From: Hyaloscypha bicolor E
Taxonomy: Eukaryota; Ascomycota; Leotiomycetes; Helotiales; Hyaloscyphaceae
Direction of reading: 5' to 3'
Assembly (NCBI RefSeq): GCF_002865645.1
Contig: NW_020194512.1
Location: forward strand, 2,707,183-2,771,182
Length of the DNA stretch: 64,000 nt
The notes below the pieces were generated by a model. That model did not search any database. It was not told the DNA's origin and saw only the letters and a program-made list of their open reading frames with translations. A program made the translations under genes and the position numbers. Positions within the stretch are counted from its first letter, which is position 1, and every line of letters starts with the position of its first letter. Below are positions 9,306 through 20,892 of this stretch, piece after piece.

Positions 9306-11101
9306 ATGGAAGTTGGATTCACGGATGGGTTGCGGGCGCTTCTGCCTCGCATCATATTATACACGATTCTCGGTACCTTGGTAGCATGGCTGTATCATCT
9401 GATGCGGCCCGCCCTGGAGGCGGCTCTCTCACGCGACTATCGCAACTTCAGCTGGGTCAGCGGGGAGAGAGGGGTTGGGTCATTTCTCAAGTCTACATGG
9501 GATGTTGCGTTCAAGTCCAAGGAGCTGTTCGCGGAAGTTCATAGCAAAGTGAGACCGCCCCAAGAAGCAGCAATCGAGGAAGTTGAGGCAGACAACTGAT
9601 TGCGATAGATCCTCGGAGCCAACCATGACAACATCCATCTGGTTCCTATCCCGCATTGTAGCACGGGGTTCATGCTCATGGTCCCGAAACAGCTGCTTAA
9701 CGAATACGTCCGCCAGCCTGAGAACGATATCTCTCTCAAGAGATACACGTTACAGGCCCTCGTGCCAGACTACACGACGCTGGGCGGGCACATCGTAGCA
9801 CACCCGGTTTACAGGAGTGTTGTGCATAAAGAGCTCTACCAGAAGCTCGCAGACAAGATGGGCATGGTAAACGAGGAAATGACCGCGGCCCTCGACGACG
9901 CCGTCGCATCAAAGGTCGGGGTAAATGGCGAGGCCAAAATCAACATGTGGGATACGTCAAACCGCATTCTGAGCCGGTCTGCAAACCGCATCATCTCAGG
10001 CTATCCTCTGTGTGATAACCAAGAGTACGGTGATGTCACGGCACAGTACGCTGCCACGTTCTTCGCGTCGGCCTTGTACGCCCGTTTCATCCCCCCTTTT
10101 CTTCGCCCGTGAGTATATCCTAGGTCCTCTTTCCTCCTAGACCATGACCATTGAGATGGGATATTTTACTGAACTGTCAACTTCTTAGGCTGCTACTGCC
10201 TCTCCTGTGCCGGCCACTGATGAGATGTATCAAGACAGCAGCCAAGCATGCGACGCCCATCATCAAGGAACGGATGGTCATTATCGATGCTGCCGAGCAG
10301 AAGGGCATCGAGCCGGAATTGCCGGTGAGTACCAAAAAATCGACTTCCACTATAGAAGACATTCAAGTTGACAGGAAATATTTTCAGAATGACATGTTGA
10401 GCGCGATCATCGTGGCGGCGAAAAAGGACAATAATTCAGAAGCTGAATATGACCCTATGGTAATCGTGGCCAGGATGATGGTTCTGAACTTTGTCCAGTC
10501 GTACACGAACCTCGTCACCATGACAAACCTCGTGTTCGACCTCATCTCGTTGCCGGAAGGTGACTTCGAGACCATGGTGGCCGACCTACGTGCGGAGATC
10601 AAGCGGGAAATGGACAAGGGCGACGGCTTTTCTCACAACTTCTTTCAAAGACTCGACCTCATGGATTCGTTGATCCGCGAAAGCATGCGCTACAACCCCA
10701 TTGGCGAGACTGGCCTCGAACGAGCCGTCGAGAAGAAGGGTGGGTTTACCTTTTCCAATGGAGTGCATGTTCCGCAGGGCGCCCTGCTCGCAGCCCCGAT
10801 CAAGGCCTACCAACGCGACGAGGCGGCTTACCCGGGCGGCTTCAACCCGCGCCGCTCCATAGAGAACCCGGAGCACCCCAAGATGACTGACATTTCCCCG
10901 GACTTTCTGAACTTTGGTCTCGGCCGAGGGGCGTGCCCGGGCCGGTTTTTTACGAGCAATTTGATCAAGCTGACGCTCACGCATCTGCTTCTGGACTACG
11001 ACTTTGTGCGACTGGAGAAGCGGCCGGAAAATGTCCGCAAGGTTACGCTTGATGAGCCCTGCGGCCGGCACTTCATTACCTTGAAGAAAAGAGATGTTTA
11101 G
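9306..11101 (+). CDS. Cytochrome P450 monooxygenase
   Basis: A heme-thiolate oxygenase, probably ER-anchored, expected to oxidise the cluster product. Four exons: 9306-9548, 9609-10108, 10189-10324 and 10388-11101. Introns are 60, 80 and 63 bp (GTGAGA, GTGAGT, GTGAGT donors); the last is a multiple of three, so reading through it would not shift the frame. The protein is 530 aa. An N-terminal membrane helix (IILYTILGTLVAWLYHLM) is followed by a PEVILP-like strand (FMLMVPKQLLNEYVRQP). ExxR is E391-R394 (RESMR), then a FNPRRS region. The heme loop FGLGRGACPGRFF has Cys476. The I-helix has YTNLVTM where many P450s have AGxDTT, as in the CYP68/ent-kaurene-oxidase-like group. The exact CYP family cannot be given. 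Confidence 0.92.
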
Positions 11102-12691
11102 TGTGAGATCTGCGACGGCTGGCAAACCCGCATAATCTGCCGCAAATATCACATGGGAGGAAACGCGGCTGAAGCGAGCAAGTAAGCTAGAGATCGGCGA
11201 AGGACCATGAAAGGTCGAGGCATTCCCTTCTCCTCTACTCTCTAGCTTAGTATTTTCAATACATGAGATTCCTTGAACTTTGTGCTTGGACCATTGCATC
11301 GATCCCGCCGTGACAGATCAATGTACAGTACTTCTACGAACAATGCCTAGTAGAGCAAACCGCGTGGTGGCATGCGCCGTCTGGCTACAGATGTTAACAT
11401 TCATGTAATATTGCCACACGGCCGGTAAAAAACGTAAAATACAGCCTACATTACTAACAGAGGTTTTTGACCATTAACGGTATTAAGCAATATATTTACT
11501 GAGTAATAAAACGACAAAATTAATTTTCATCTTTAAGATTAGGCCCTTTAAAATTTAAGGCTAACTTAAGCCATAATCTTTTTCGTTTATTAAATATCTT
11601 CTATCGAGTGGCGCCTTCGACGGGTTTATTACGATTTTTGCCACTTGACAAAAAGTAGTCAATTTGACATATAACATCCTTACGTCTGACTGCATCGCAC
11701 TGAACGAGGTGCATGCGTCAGGTAGGTAAGCAAGAAGCAAGTGTCGCACATGTACTACGTACAGGTGTCCAGCTTTGGCTCCCTGCCCTACTCCGTAGTT
11801 GCCTCGTCGACGAAATGACATCGGTGGCTTGTGATTCCAACTGATGTGCATCCAACGACATGCCCTCCTTCGTAGTTTGTGCAGTTGAGGGCGTGGTCAC
11901 GACCGTGTGAGTACCCACAGTACTGTACCCCCCATGTTAGTTTTCCACTGGTGGTGCTGATTTTACTAGCCAAATTGGGGTGAATCACCGGGCTGCTTTA
12001 GTACATCAAAAACATAGGTGTACCGTGTTCCCTACTAAAATCAAATATTAATTTGCAGCCAAACCATCCAAAATCGAAGTTATATATTTCCTAGAAGAGC
12101 ATATAAAACCAGTGGCGCAATTGATGTCCAAATGAGTTTTACTTTTGGCTTATTGTTTATCTGTTACGCGGCGGCAGCGCCAGTGTCCCTGGGATCAAAT
12201 ATACTGCAAAAATGCAGCAAATCAAAGGTCTTGAAATCAAGAATTTGACGATATGATTTGCTACTCAGGTTCGCTTAAATGCGCACGGGCTGACACGGAC
12301 GCTGCCGCAGCGTAAGGGATATGCTCACGGAGGGTAGTCTAGGGCTTAGTAGGCAGCTAGAAGGATGTGCAACGGTAAAGCGGCTGCCAAGACGCTAGTG
12401 GCAAACTAACATATGATTAGCGGGGTGGGGTACCGGTAAGGTTAACTGTACACAGGAAGGATTTTAAGCTCGTTGTGAGTGACGGTCGGAGGAGTTCGGG
12501 GTTTCCTTTCGACGCTTTGGGGGTGTGCGATCACTCATAGGGTACCAGAAGGTGAAAGATAGGTGGCATTGTCCTTTCATTGCTTGACTTGACAAGAGAT
12601 TATCAGGCGTGCTGATAGGAATATGCACCGGACTTTTCCCCTCAAAAGATAGACCCCCACCATCAAGCTTGCAGCCATCGATCAATAGGCC
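11102..12691. other. Intergenic region, P450 / alpha-beta hydrolase
   Basis: 1.59 kb with no convincing gene. It includes an AT-rich stretch (about 11,440-11,660), a weak inverted pair near 11,360-11,433 (ACCGCGTGG...CCACACGGCCGGT) and the clear MITE-like element at 12,167-12,312. The last few hundred bases must hold the hydrolase promoter. Confidence 0.45.
12167..12312. mobile_element. MITE-like element with TA target-site duplication
   Basis: A 146-bp element with TA at 12,165-12,166 and 12,313-12,314. The left end is CGCGGCGGCAGCGCC; the right end read on the reverse strand is CGCTGCGGCAGCGTC. The inverted repeat runs about 22 bp with few mismatches. Its ends differ from those of the element at 8412, so it is a second family. 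Confidence 0.75.
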
Positions 12692-13736
12692 ATGGACAAC
12701 TACTTCAACAAACGCTTCACCACCAGTGACGGGGACACCTATGCATACGACTACGTTCCCGCCAAGGGGAACAAGGCGACTTTCCTCCTTACCCACGGCT
12801 ACCCTTCCTCACGCCATGACTGGCGATACCAAGTCGTCGACCTGACGGAGGCTGGCTATGGGGTCATCGCCCCTGATTGTCTCGGTTACGGTGACACTGA
12901 CAAGCGCATTGACATCGAGGCGTATCGCTTGAAGCGCCTGAGCGGGCACTTTATGGAATTATTAGACCATGAGAACATAGACAAAGTCGTGGGTGTTTCG
13001 CACGATTGGGGCTCCATGCTGCTCTCTCGTGTGGTCGTGTGGCACCCGGAGCGATTTCACAAGTTGGTGTTCATATCTGCAGGTTATACCGCCCCTGGGA
13101 TATTTTTTGACATCGATGGGCTTAATGTCATGAGTCAATCGCAGCTCGGGTACATGCAACTGGGGTATTGGTACTTCTTCAACTCATATGACGCCGAACA
13201 TCTCATGGTTAAGAATGTACGCTGCCTTTGCTTCCAAACGCGCCGCATAGGGGCCTTGGTACTGACAAATTGGTCAGCTTGAGTCACTCTTCCACTTGGC
13301 ATATCCGGACGACAACAGCATCTGGGTGAAGAGCCTTGCGGCAATCAATGGCACGCGCGAATGGCTGACAGCTGGCAAGACGGGTCCTCTTCCGCCATGG
13401 CTCAGCGAGGAAGACAAGACCCGATGGCTCCAGATCAACAGCCAGAAAAACGCAATAGCTGCGTCGCTCAACTACTACAGGTCGCTTATGCGCGGAACAC
13501 AAGCTCTGGACGAGGACCCGTTGACTGACGCACAGCGCACGCTCAAGGTGCCCGTGCTTGGCATATGCGGCGGCGATGACAGGGTTACCAGGGCTGACCA
13601 GATTGGAAGAGGCATCAGGCCGTATGCGAGCAAGGGGTATACCGAGAAAATACTGGAGGGTGCCGGGCATTGGGTCATGCTAGAGAGGAGGGCGGAGGTC
13701 AGCAGCGCCCTGCTTGACTTCGTGCGTGCCACTTGA
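12692..13736 (+). CDS. Alpha/beta hydrolase, epoxide hydrolase type
   Basis: Soluble epoxide hydrolases open epoxides to diols through an Asp nucleophile. Two exons, 12,692-13,216 and 13,278-13,736; the 61-bp intron (GTACGC...CTGAC...GTCAG) joins in phase 0 to give 327 aa. The oxyanion motif is HGYP (residues 35-38), then SSRHDW. The nucleophile elbow is GVSHDWGS with Asp105, not Ser, which points to an epoxide hydrolase rather than an esterase or lipase. The acid is probably Asp275 or Asp276 (GGDDRVT). The catalytic His is His306 (GAGHWVMLER). The start codon has a good context (GCCATGGAC). Beside a P450 it may open an epoxide made by that enzyme. No membrane segment is seen. Confidence 0.9.
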
Positions 13737-14164
13737 CACGTTTGCCATTGACTCCAAGGAGCTTAAGGGATGTGAAGTAGTTGTCAATGAACATACACAC
13801 CCACACTCGGGGAGCAAAGACATTCTGAGCGATTAGTACTAGTAGCCTATTACGCCCGGGCTAAGGCATATAACTAGGGCACTGGCCGCTAGGTATATGA
13901 TTCACTTCTTCGATTCAGTCAATGGTCTCCAAAGCCCCTATCTAATCGTCATCTTTTCGGTTGTCTTAAATACAAATATTATCTCTTTAACATGCTCTCT
14001 CGGATTCGTATTAGCGGGTGAGCTTGAAGATCATTCCTCCAAGTATTCAACGTCCTATCTACAGCGGCTGAAGCAAGAACTGCTGGGTCGCGAGAGTGAA
14101 AAACTTAGCTGGTTCAAGAGAATAAAAGGAGAATACTGCTGCGAGGTGTTAGCTGCTGGTTCTA

Positions 14165-14520
14165 CTTCAGTGTCTAGTCGTCTCGTGGCCATGGCAAACA
14201 TGATGGTCGCACGCACCGCGTCCATATTCTCTATCCACGTTTCTGGATCGCAGAGTGCCTTTCCTCCTAAGTAGAAGGAGACGTTGCCTTATCCAGTGTC
14301 AATCTGCGCTAGTAACTGTCTTCGTTGAGAATCCCATCTTGTACATCGAAACAGGAAGTGGTTGACGGTTTCTCTTACTTGGCCACAATGCGCATAAGTC
14401 CGATTCTGATGCTCCAATTTTCCGGGAGTATCCGTTAAGTTGTGCCTTTCCGGTCCAGACGTTGCTCATGCCCGCCACTTGGTGCTGATTGAGAAACCAA
14501 AGGTCCTGGCAGGATCAGGA
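14165..14520 (-). pseudogene. Tad1-like LINE (non-LTR retrotransposon) 3' remnant
   Basis: On the minus strand the C-terminal end of a fungal LINE polyprotein is readable in broken frames. In order: LNGYSRKIGASESDLCA, a frameshift, HCGQVRETVNHFLFRCTRW (the zinc-knuckle region after RNase H), a stop, FYLGGKALCDP, then AVRATIMFAMATRRLD, the usual LINE C-terminus. At least one frameshift and one stop show it is dead. Composition is normal, unlike the AT island next to it. The rest of the element is not recognised upstream. Confidence 0.8.
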
Positions 14521-14599
14521 TTTACCTGGCCAGCTGGCTGGCGTTACAATACCCCCGGTTTATGTAGTCGCGTATCACTAATGCGCCACCTGCGGCTTT

Positions 14600-15500
14600 T
14601 GTTATTAACTTAGTTACCCGTTCAAAAGGGTATTATAATAAGAATAGATCTTTATAATAGTGAGATGCGGTTTGACTTCAATTACATTATTATAGATATT
14701 TTTATTAGTATTCTCTTAGTTATAAGCTTGCTAATATATTAGTTATATAATAATAGCTTAATAATAATAAAGTAATATATTAAAATAAGTAAATCTTATT
14801 ATATTTTCTTAATATATACTAATTCTTTTATAATAAAACATCTTAATTTATAAGATTTATAAAAACAAAATCTAATATATATTAATTGTTAAGTATTTTA
14901 TAACTTAAAAAGTAATAGTTTTATTATATTTATCTTTAGTAATAAATTGGCTATAATAACTAAAACTAAGATTACAATAAAAAAGGAAATTAAATTCACG
15001 TTTAATATAAGTAATTAATTACTTATTTTTCTTTTTAACTAAGTATTAAATTTTATTAAATAAAAATATAAGTTAAAGTATTTCTTTTTAATTAAAACTT
15101 ATTTAAGTACTTATATTTCTTATAAAAAAGCCTTTAAAAACTTTATTTAAAATAAGAATAAAAAGATAGCTCTTATAATAATATATAAGTAAAAGTATTT
15201 TAAGAATTATATTTAAAAGTAATAAAACTTAAAAATAGCTATATTTTAAAATTTTAAACTAAAAAAAAGAAGTTAAGAGCTTTTAAGATATTATATATAT
15301 ATTAGTATATATATTAATAAACTAGTATTATTATAGCTCTTTATAAAAAGCTTATATAATTATATAAGATTTAAAATATAAAATATAAAGAAATTATTAA
15401 AGGAAGAAAAGTAATACGCTCTTTTAGTTCTGTTTTAATACTTTAGTTGCGTATATAATACTCGTCTAGCAATATATCATTAAGTAACAAGATGTTGTAA
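14600..15500. repeat. RIP-like AT-rich island
   Basis: About 900 bp of nearly pure A/T, dense in TpA, between the hydrolase and the prenyltransferase genes. It has sharp edges with normal DNA on both sides. This is the look of RIP-mutated repeat DNA; no protein family could be read through it. Confidence 0.7.
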
Positions 15501-15815
15501 CTGTGCTACAGCTTGTAAATTATAGTTTTAATGGCTGTTTACTATTACCGAGCAGTAGGTTTTGGTGAGAAACCCCTATAACCGTCTGCAGTAAACCAGC
15601 ACGTGAAATGCGCTCAAATTTGCCTAGTCGATCATCCACACCAGTGATACGCGACTATATGAACCGGGGTACTAAACGAAGAATGGTTTCCACTTTCTTG
15701 ATTTGCTGACGGGGAAGAAGTGATTGGTTACGTCTGAGTCCCGGTGGTCTTGACCGTAAGCCCAGATAGCTGCCTAATTCACAGCTCGTGGGGACGCTGG
15801 GGGACCCGCCATTGG

Positions 15816-15824
15816 TATATATAA
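15816..15824 (+). promoter_or_regulatory. TATA box of the DMATS gene
   Basis: TATATATAA, 132 bp upstream of the ATG, followed by a pyrimidine-containing stretch suited to a transcription start. Confidence 0.55.
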
Positions 15825-15955
15825 CCACCACGACTGTCCTGCAGTCCTGGACATCTCATAGAGGTGGCCGGTTTTTCGTTTCTCTTGAGTGCTATATTTT
15901 TCCGGAGTACTTGACGAAGTAGAGTTTTGGATTGAAGTTTAGCTTTCCTGACGAT

Positions 15956-17395
15956 ATGGCATCGGAGGTCCACAAAAGCGTCCCTGTTTCCCGGGTCGAC
16001 CTGGTCCTAGGCGAGGCGAAAAGCAAGGCAAAGAGCCAAGAGACACCTGTGACGAGGTATAACCCAAGAGAATATAAAACTGCATTCAGAACAACGCTAA
16101 GACGGCTGGAAGCATCACCGAGATCTCCGCTTCGAAGGCCAAGGAGGATGGCGTGGCGTTCTGGACAAGGCACACCAAGCCTGTCCTAACTTCACTGCTC
16201 AAAGCCGTCGGAAGCTATACCCCAGAGCAACAGGCATCTCACATTCAGTTTTTGGAGGAGTATATCATTCCGAGCATGGGTCGCGCCCCCGAAAAATCAC
16301 GTGCCAGGTCCCTCCTGACCCCCAACGGCTCGCCTTTCGAGACCAGCCTCAACCACAGCGACAACGGCAAGTCATCTGTGCGCTTTTGCTATGAGCCGGT
16401 GTTCCCGGGGTCTGATGGTGTCACCGAGAACCCCATTCCTGCCATTGCAGAGAATGTGGGCGCGGATTTGCGCTGGTTCAACCAGTTCGCCGCCGAGTTC
16501 TTCCCTTCAGAGGAAGACGATGCCGTTTTGATTGAGAAGATGCCTAAGGACACCATTCGTATACCCAAAGTCTTCCTTGCGTTTGATCTCGAGGAAGACA
16601 AGAGGACGATGAAGGCGTATTTCTACCCCGTCATCAAGTACATGACCTCCAAGATCAACTCCGACAGGGCCAGCTTCGAGCTCATCCGACGTCTAGACCC
16701 GCTCGGCTCATCTTTTGGGCCTGCCCTAGACCTCATCGAGGACTACCAGAAGCTGTTGTACCAGGACCCGCCACTGACGGTGGTCATTGGCATCGACTGC
16801 GTGGGCCCGGAAGCCGACCCGCGCATCAAGATCTATATCGAGCCCCGGTCCAACACCTGGGCAGCGGTGCAGCAGCACGTTACTTTCGGGGGCAAGTTGA
16901 CGGATAATTTGACGCTCGCCGGCCTGGCGATCCTTCGCGACATGTGGAACCTGATGATCAACGAGCCCGAGGACAGGGAGATCGATGAGCACTTTGCGAA
17001 GGAGGTTCCAGAAACGACGCCCAAAAGTAGTGGCGCCTGCTTCAGCTGGGAGCTGAAGCCCGGTCAAGCCATACCCGACGTCAAGATTTATTTACCACTG
17101 CCCCAGTACTTCAAGAGCGACAAAGCCATTGTGGAGGCCATTGAGAAGGTATTCCGGAAGCGAGGGTGGGCCTGGGGTGTCGAAGGGGCTTATAAGAAAG
17201 TCGTCTTGGATGCATAGTGAGTTATGGCCGATCTTTCGTGAGATGCTGATGTGCTAATGTCGTTGCAGTGGAAGCGATGTTGTTGACGACGAGATTGAGA
17301 CGCCAACGGTGCACACGTTTGTGTCTTTCAACTTCTCTGAGAAGAAGGGTGCGTATATGACTACGTATATTGCGCCATTTGTTCGGTTCCCTTAA
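15956..17395 (+). CDS. DMATS/ABBA-type aromatic prenyltransferase
   Basis: The family moves a prenyl group from DMAPP or a longer diphosphate onto aromatic rings such as indoles; soluble, metal-independent. Main exon 16,113-17,216 and last exon 17,269-17,395, joined over a 52-bp intron (GTGAGT...GCTAAT...TGCAG). The last exon supplies the conserved C-terminus HTFVSFNF...YMTTYIAPFVRFP. The core shows the ABBA strands: IPKVFLAFDL with MKAYFYPVIK (about residue 200), IKIYIEPRSNTW (about 270) and VKIYLPLP (about 357). The first exon (15,956-16,056) must be spliced because the core frame has a stop upstream and no ATG. I prefer intron 16,057-16,112 (GTATAA...GAAG, 56 bp), giving 443 aa; donor 16,049 with acceptor 16,089 or 16,101 also keeps frame. 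The acceptor substrate is unknown. Confidence 0.88.
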
Positions 17396-17597
17396 TATAC
17401 AGCGACTGTTATTCATGGCACGCTACGGACCATATCAAATACGAAATACCTGTAATATATTAAACAGTGCACAAAGACGTAAAACCGACTAGCAGGCGTT
17501 ATTGCAAAAGCCACCGGCGTTGAGTGTGTTGGGGATCTGATGCATGAGTTGGTCATATATCGCCGCCTTCTCCCATTCAAGGGAAGTATGTACCCGT

Positions 17598-17824
17598 TCA
17601 CCTTGGGGATATTAAAATGGCAGCAAGTTGTACTACAGTCGCTCGCAAAACCGGCTTTCCCTTCCGTGCAGCTGCCGAAACTTTTACCTCGCTCTTGACG
17701 GCGACTGCGCTATTCAGATCCGCATATGTACAGCGTTTGAAAAAGAAGCAGTAACTTACCCTCTCCTTCACCACCAGCCAAACCTGCTCAGTCCCGTAGC
17801 CTGGTAGCCCATCGTCTCCAGGTG
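17598..17824 (-). pseudogene. Possible C-terminal gene fragment beside the transposon block
   Basis: On the minus strand an open stretch (from about 17,824 to 17,760: DDGLPGYGTEQVWLVVKE) meets a good 50-bp intron (17,759-17,710; GTAAGT, branch CTGAAT, TAG). It continues in frame as SAVAVKSEVKVSAAARKG... to a stop at 17,598. I do not recognise the family. The 5' part would lie where the 38-kb element begins (17,897), so the gene may have been cut by the insertion. The matching upstream piece was not found beyond 56,061. Confidence 0.35.
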
Positions 17825-17896
17825 CTTTTCATAATTTCGTTGAAGAAAAGCGTGGTCCATGTGACCGAGTGCAGAACGCCACATGCCGAGGTTTTA

Positions 17897-18076
17897 GAAG
17901 TATCCACTAGCCAACCGCCCAAACCCCCATCCGCCCACCCCAAAAAAATCGATTTTTAATCAACCCTTTATTATAATTACAAATCCTATTAAATAATAAC
18001 GCCCCATAGTATTTTCGATATCCTGATAAATTTATATTCATTTTAACCTTATAGTACGGCTAGAATTGCCCGTAAG
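17897..18076 (+). repeat. Left terminal inverted repeat of the 38-kb element
   Basis: Pairs with 55,879-56,059 over ~180 bp. Conserved blocks include ACTAGCCAACCGCCCAAAC, CCGCCCACCCCAAAAAAATC and TACGGCTAGAATTGCC. Most differences are C/T transitions. Similarity ends abruptly after CGTAAG. Confidence 0.9.
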
Positions 18077-18222
18077 ATAGTAAAAGATAGGGGTTTTTTA
18101 TATATATATCCTACTAAAAATTGAAAAAAAATTGACCGCTACTTAAATAATGCTTATTTAACTACCATAATACACTTTACTACTATATAAATTAATTTCT
18201 AAATCTTTTGCTACTTGCCGAA

Positions 18223-20080
18223 ATGCCTGTTAAGAAAAATCACTATCTCAAATATAAGGGCAATTCCGACGAGGTCCCTAAAGCAGTAAGGCTTCAAATA
18301 GCCCACGACTATTATCTCGATTAAAACAAGAAGAAATCAATATGCCAAGTTACTAGAAAGTATAGAGTTCGTTAGGAAATACTTCGAGATTAAATTAAGG
18401 AAGTAAAACTAAAGGCAAAGGTTATAACGGTATAATAGCGGCTATTACTAATTAAGGAGGCAGTAATCTAATAATATATTATGAAATTAGAAGTATAAAA
18501 ATGGCTACTAATAGTTTATTAGGTTTAGAAGATAGTAATTAAGTTACTAAAGATATAAGGCAAAGATTTAACTACAAATCCTCTTGGAATTAACTAGTAT
18601 TAAAGTTTCCTTAACTATTATCCAGACCTTAAATCTCGAATTATTCTATTACTTAATAAAGACCAAGTTATTATAAAAGATCCAGAGCAGATTACAAAAT
18701 ATTTCGAGCTTTATTAAATAAAAAAAGCAGAGTATAATATATATAATAATAATATTTATAATATAAATAAAAAGGAAATAATAATAGGGATTTTGGCTAA
18801 AGTATAGGTTATTTATTTAAAGAAAACAAAAAAGCCAAAAATTATATAATAAAGTAGCCGAGAATAGGTTTTATTAATTAAATATATATTATTAAATAAA
18901 CAAGTTCTTAGTTCTTTTATTATCTTTAAGGCTAAGGTTCTCTATAAGAATTAGATTAAAGTATTACTAAATAGCTATATTTATATCTCTAAAAAAAAGT
19001 TAAATAAATAATAAGCTTTATATTAAGTAGTTTTAAAGAATATTTAAGCCAGAGATATTAAAAACAAAGAAGAAAGAATATAGGATATTTATTTTTAATA
19101 GTTATAGTTCTTATATAACCCTAGAGGTTATAAGATTTTATAAAAAGAAAAAGAACATTTTATTTTGCCTTTTAGCTTACTTAATATATATTTTTTAATC
19201 TTATAATATAGGCGTTTTCGGGCCTCTAATATAATTATATTATATATATATATATTATAGATAAAACTCGTTAGGAAATAAAGTATTTAATTAATAAGAT
19301 TAAGTTTCTAGAGATCTTATAGCTAATATAAATTAATACCTTTAATTATTAGAATATTATATTCTTATAAAGAAAATATAGTTTTTTTATTTAATCCTAA
19401 AGTTATTATTAGCTAACTTCCTATTATAATATTATAAAAAGAAAAGAAAACAGAAAAAGTTCGAATATATATATTATTATTTCCTATAATCTCTATAAGT
19501 TAACTAATTACTTCTAGTAATATAGCTTCTTTAGTTATTATAACTTTCTAGAATATTACTAATATTAAGGCTATTCTCAAAGCTACTAATAAAATAAATA
19601 GTAAGATTAAGGTTATTACTAAATCTCAAGTTTAAATATAATAAAATTAAGCTAAAATAAGGAAATAAATAACTAATTTTTAGCTTATTATTTAAAAGTT
19701 AGTAAATTCAGCTATTATAGTACTTATAATAACTTCCTTATTCTAAGTTATAAATAAAGAGCTAATTAAAATAGCTAATAATTATAAGAACTATAAGAAG
19801 ATTTTAAAAAAAAACAAGAATAAGATTATAAATATAAGAATTCTAAATATAGTATTAATAGAAAAAGTATTAGAAGCCAAGGTAATATAGAAAAAGAAAA
19901 GAGAGAAAGAGGTTATAATATAGAAGAAATTAAAGGCTATTATTAGATTATAGAAATTGCTTTATAATTATATACTAAATAACTTTAGGAAATAGAATTC
20001 TAATATACTTTAAAAAATCGAGAATATTATTATTCTAGAGAACCGACTTTTAAAGCTATTAAAGGTTTTAAAAATACTAA
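18223..20080 (+). pseudogene. Decayed Fot1/pogo transposase
   Basis: A start (MPVKKNHYLKYKGNSDEVPK) opens a frame soon broken by stops. Reading across breaks shows the pogo order: HTH region, then SFLNYYPDLKSR (the SFL.RHPELKSR motif near 18,600), a DPE...YFELY region and IYNINKKEIIIGILAK (the YNMDEKGFMMG.. motif; the acidic residue reads Asn here). A basic C-terminal tail lies near 19,800-19,980. Many breaks are TAG or TAA where CAG or TGG would be expected, as RIP gives. Not functional. Confidence 0.75.
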
Positions 20081-20539
20081 AACTCTATTAAAAAAAGATA
20101 TTACTAATAAGTTCTTTAATTAAGTATATATTTCTTAAGATCGATTTCTTTAGTATTTTACTTTTATTTAAAAAGCTATAATTAATTACTCTTTTATTTT
20201 TTCTTCTATTAAGTTTTATCTTTATTTTATTTCCCTTAATATAATAATTCTCTAAAAAGCCTAAAAAATAAAGAAAAACGAAGATAAAAAAAGTAGTTTA
20301 TAAGATAATTAAACTACTAGTAATAGTTATAAATAGTAGAAAAAAGAATAAAAGAAGGCTATTTTATAATAAAGTTCTAATAAGAACTCGGGCTAATTAA
20401 AGAAAGATATAAAGCTTAAGCTTTTTTAGATATATATATACTTTTTTTTTTAGAAATTAAATAGCTATTTATTAATTAAACTTTAGTATTAAACCCGTAT
20501 AATTATATAACTTTATATAATTAGCTAGTTATAGAAAAG

Positions 20540-20892
20540 TATTAAAATTAATATATTATTATAATTAGTTTACTAGTTCTTTTAGTACTAGATTTAATTA
20601 CTAATTTAGGGTTTTTTTATTTATATTTGTTATATATTACTTACCGAGCTTATTAAGCTTATAAATATATTATTATTTTAATTATCTTTAATTTATTAGC
20701 TAATTAATAATATATTAGAAAAAGCGGATTATATAATATTATTAGTATTACTAAAGAATAATAGAAATAAATCTTTTATTTTAGATACTTTTCTTTTATT
20801 TCTAGAATTTACTTTCTTATATCTAGTTATTTTATAGTTTATTAATCTTTAATATATTAATTTTCTATTAATAAATTAATTATTTTCTAATA
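20540..20892 (+). repeat. Left LTR of copia-1
   Basis: 353 bp; matches 31,932-32,283 apart from scattered, mostly A/G or C/T, differences. Confidence 0.9.

Noticed and set aside
10325..10387. P450 coding sequence read straight through here
   Set aside because: The 63 bases begin GTGAGT, have a GTTGAC branch and end TTTCAG; removing them gives the expected P450 spacing. Frame is kept either way, so it is easy to miss.
11561..11988. Overlapping minus frames in the P450/hydrolase spacer
   Set aside because: Three frames overlap one another with no motif and no plausible promoter.
13897..14274. 125-codon plus frame
   Set aside because: Its second half is antisense to the LINE C-terminal remnant, whose motifs are clear on the other strand.
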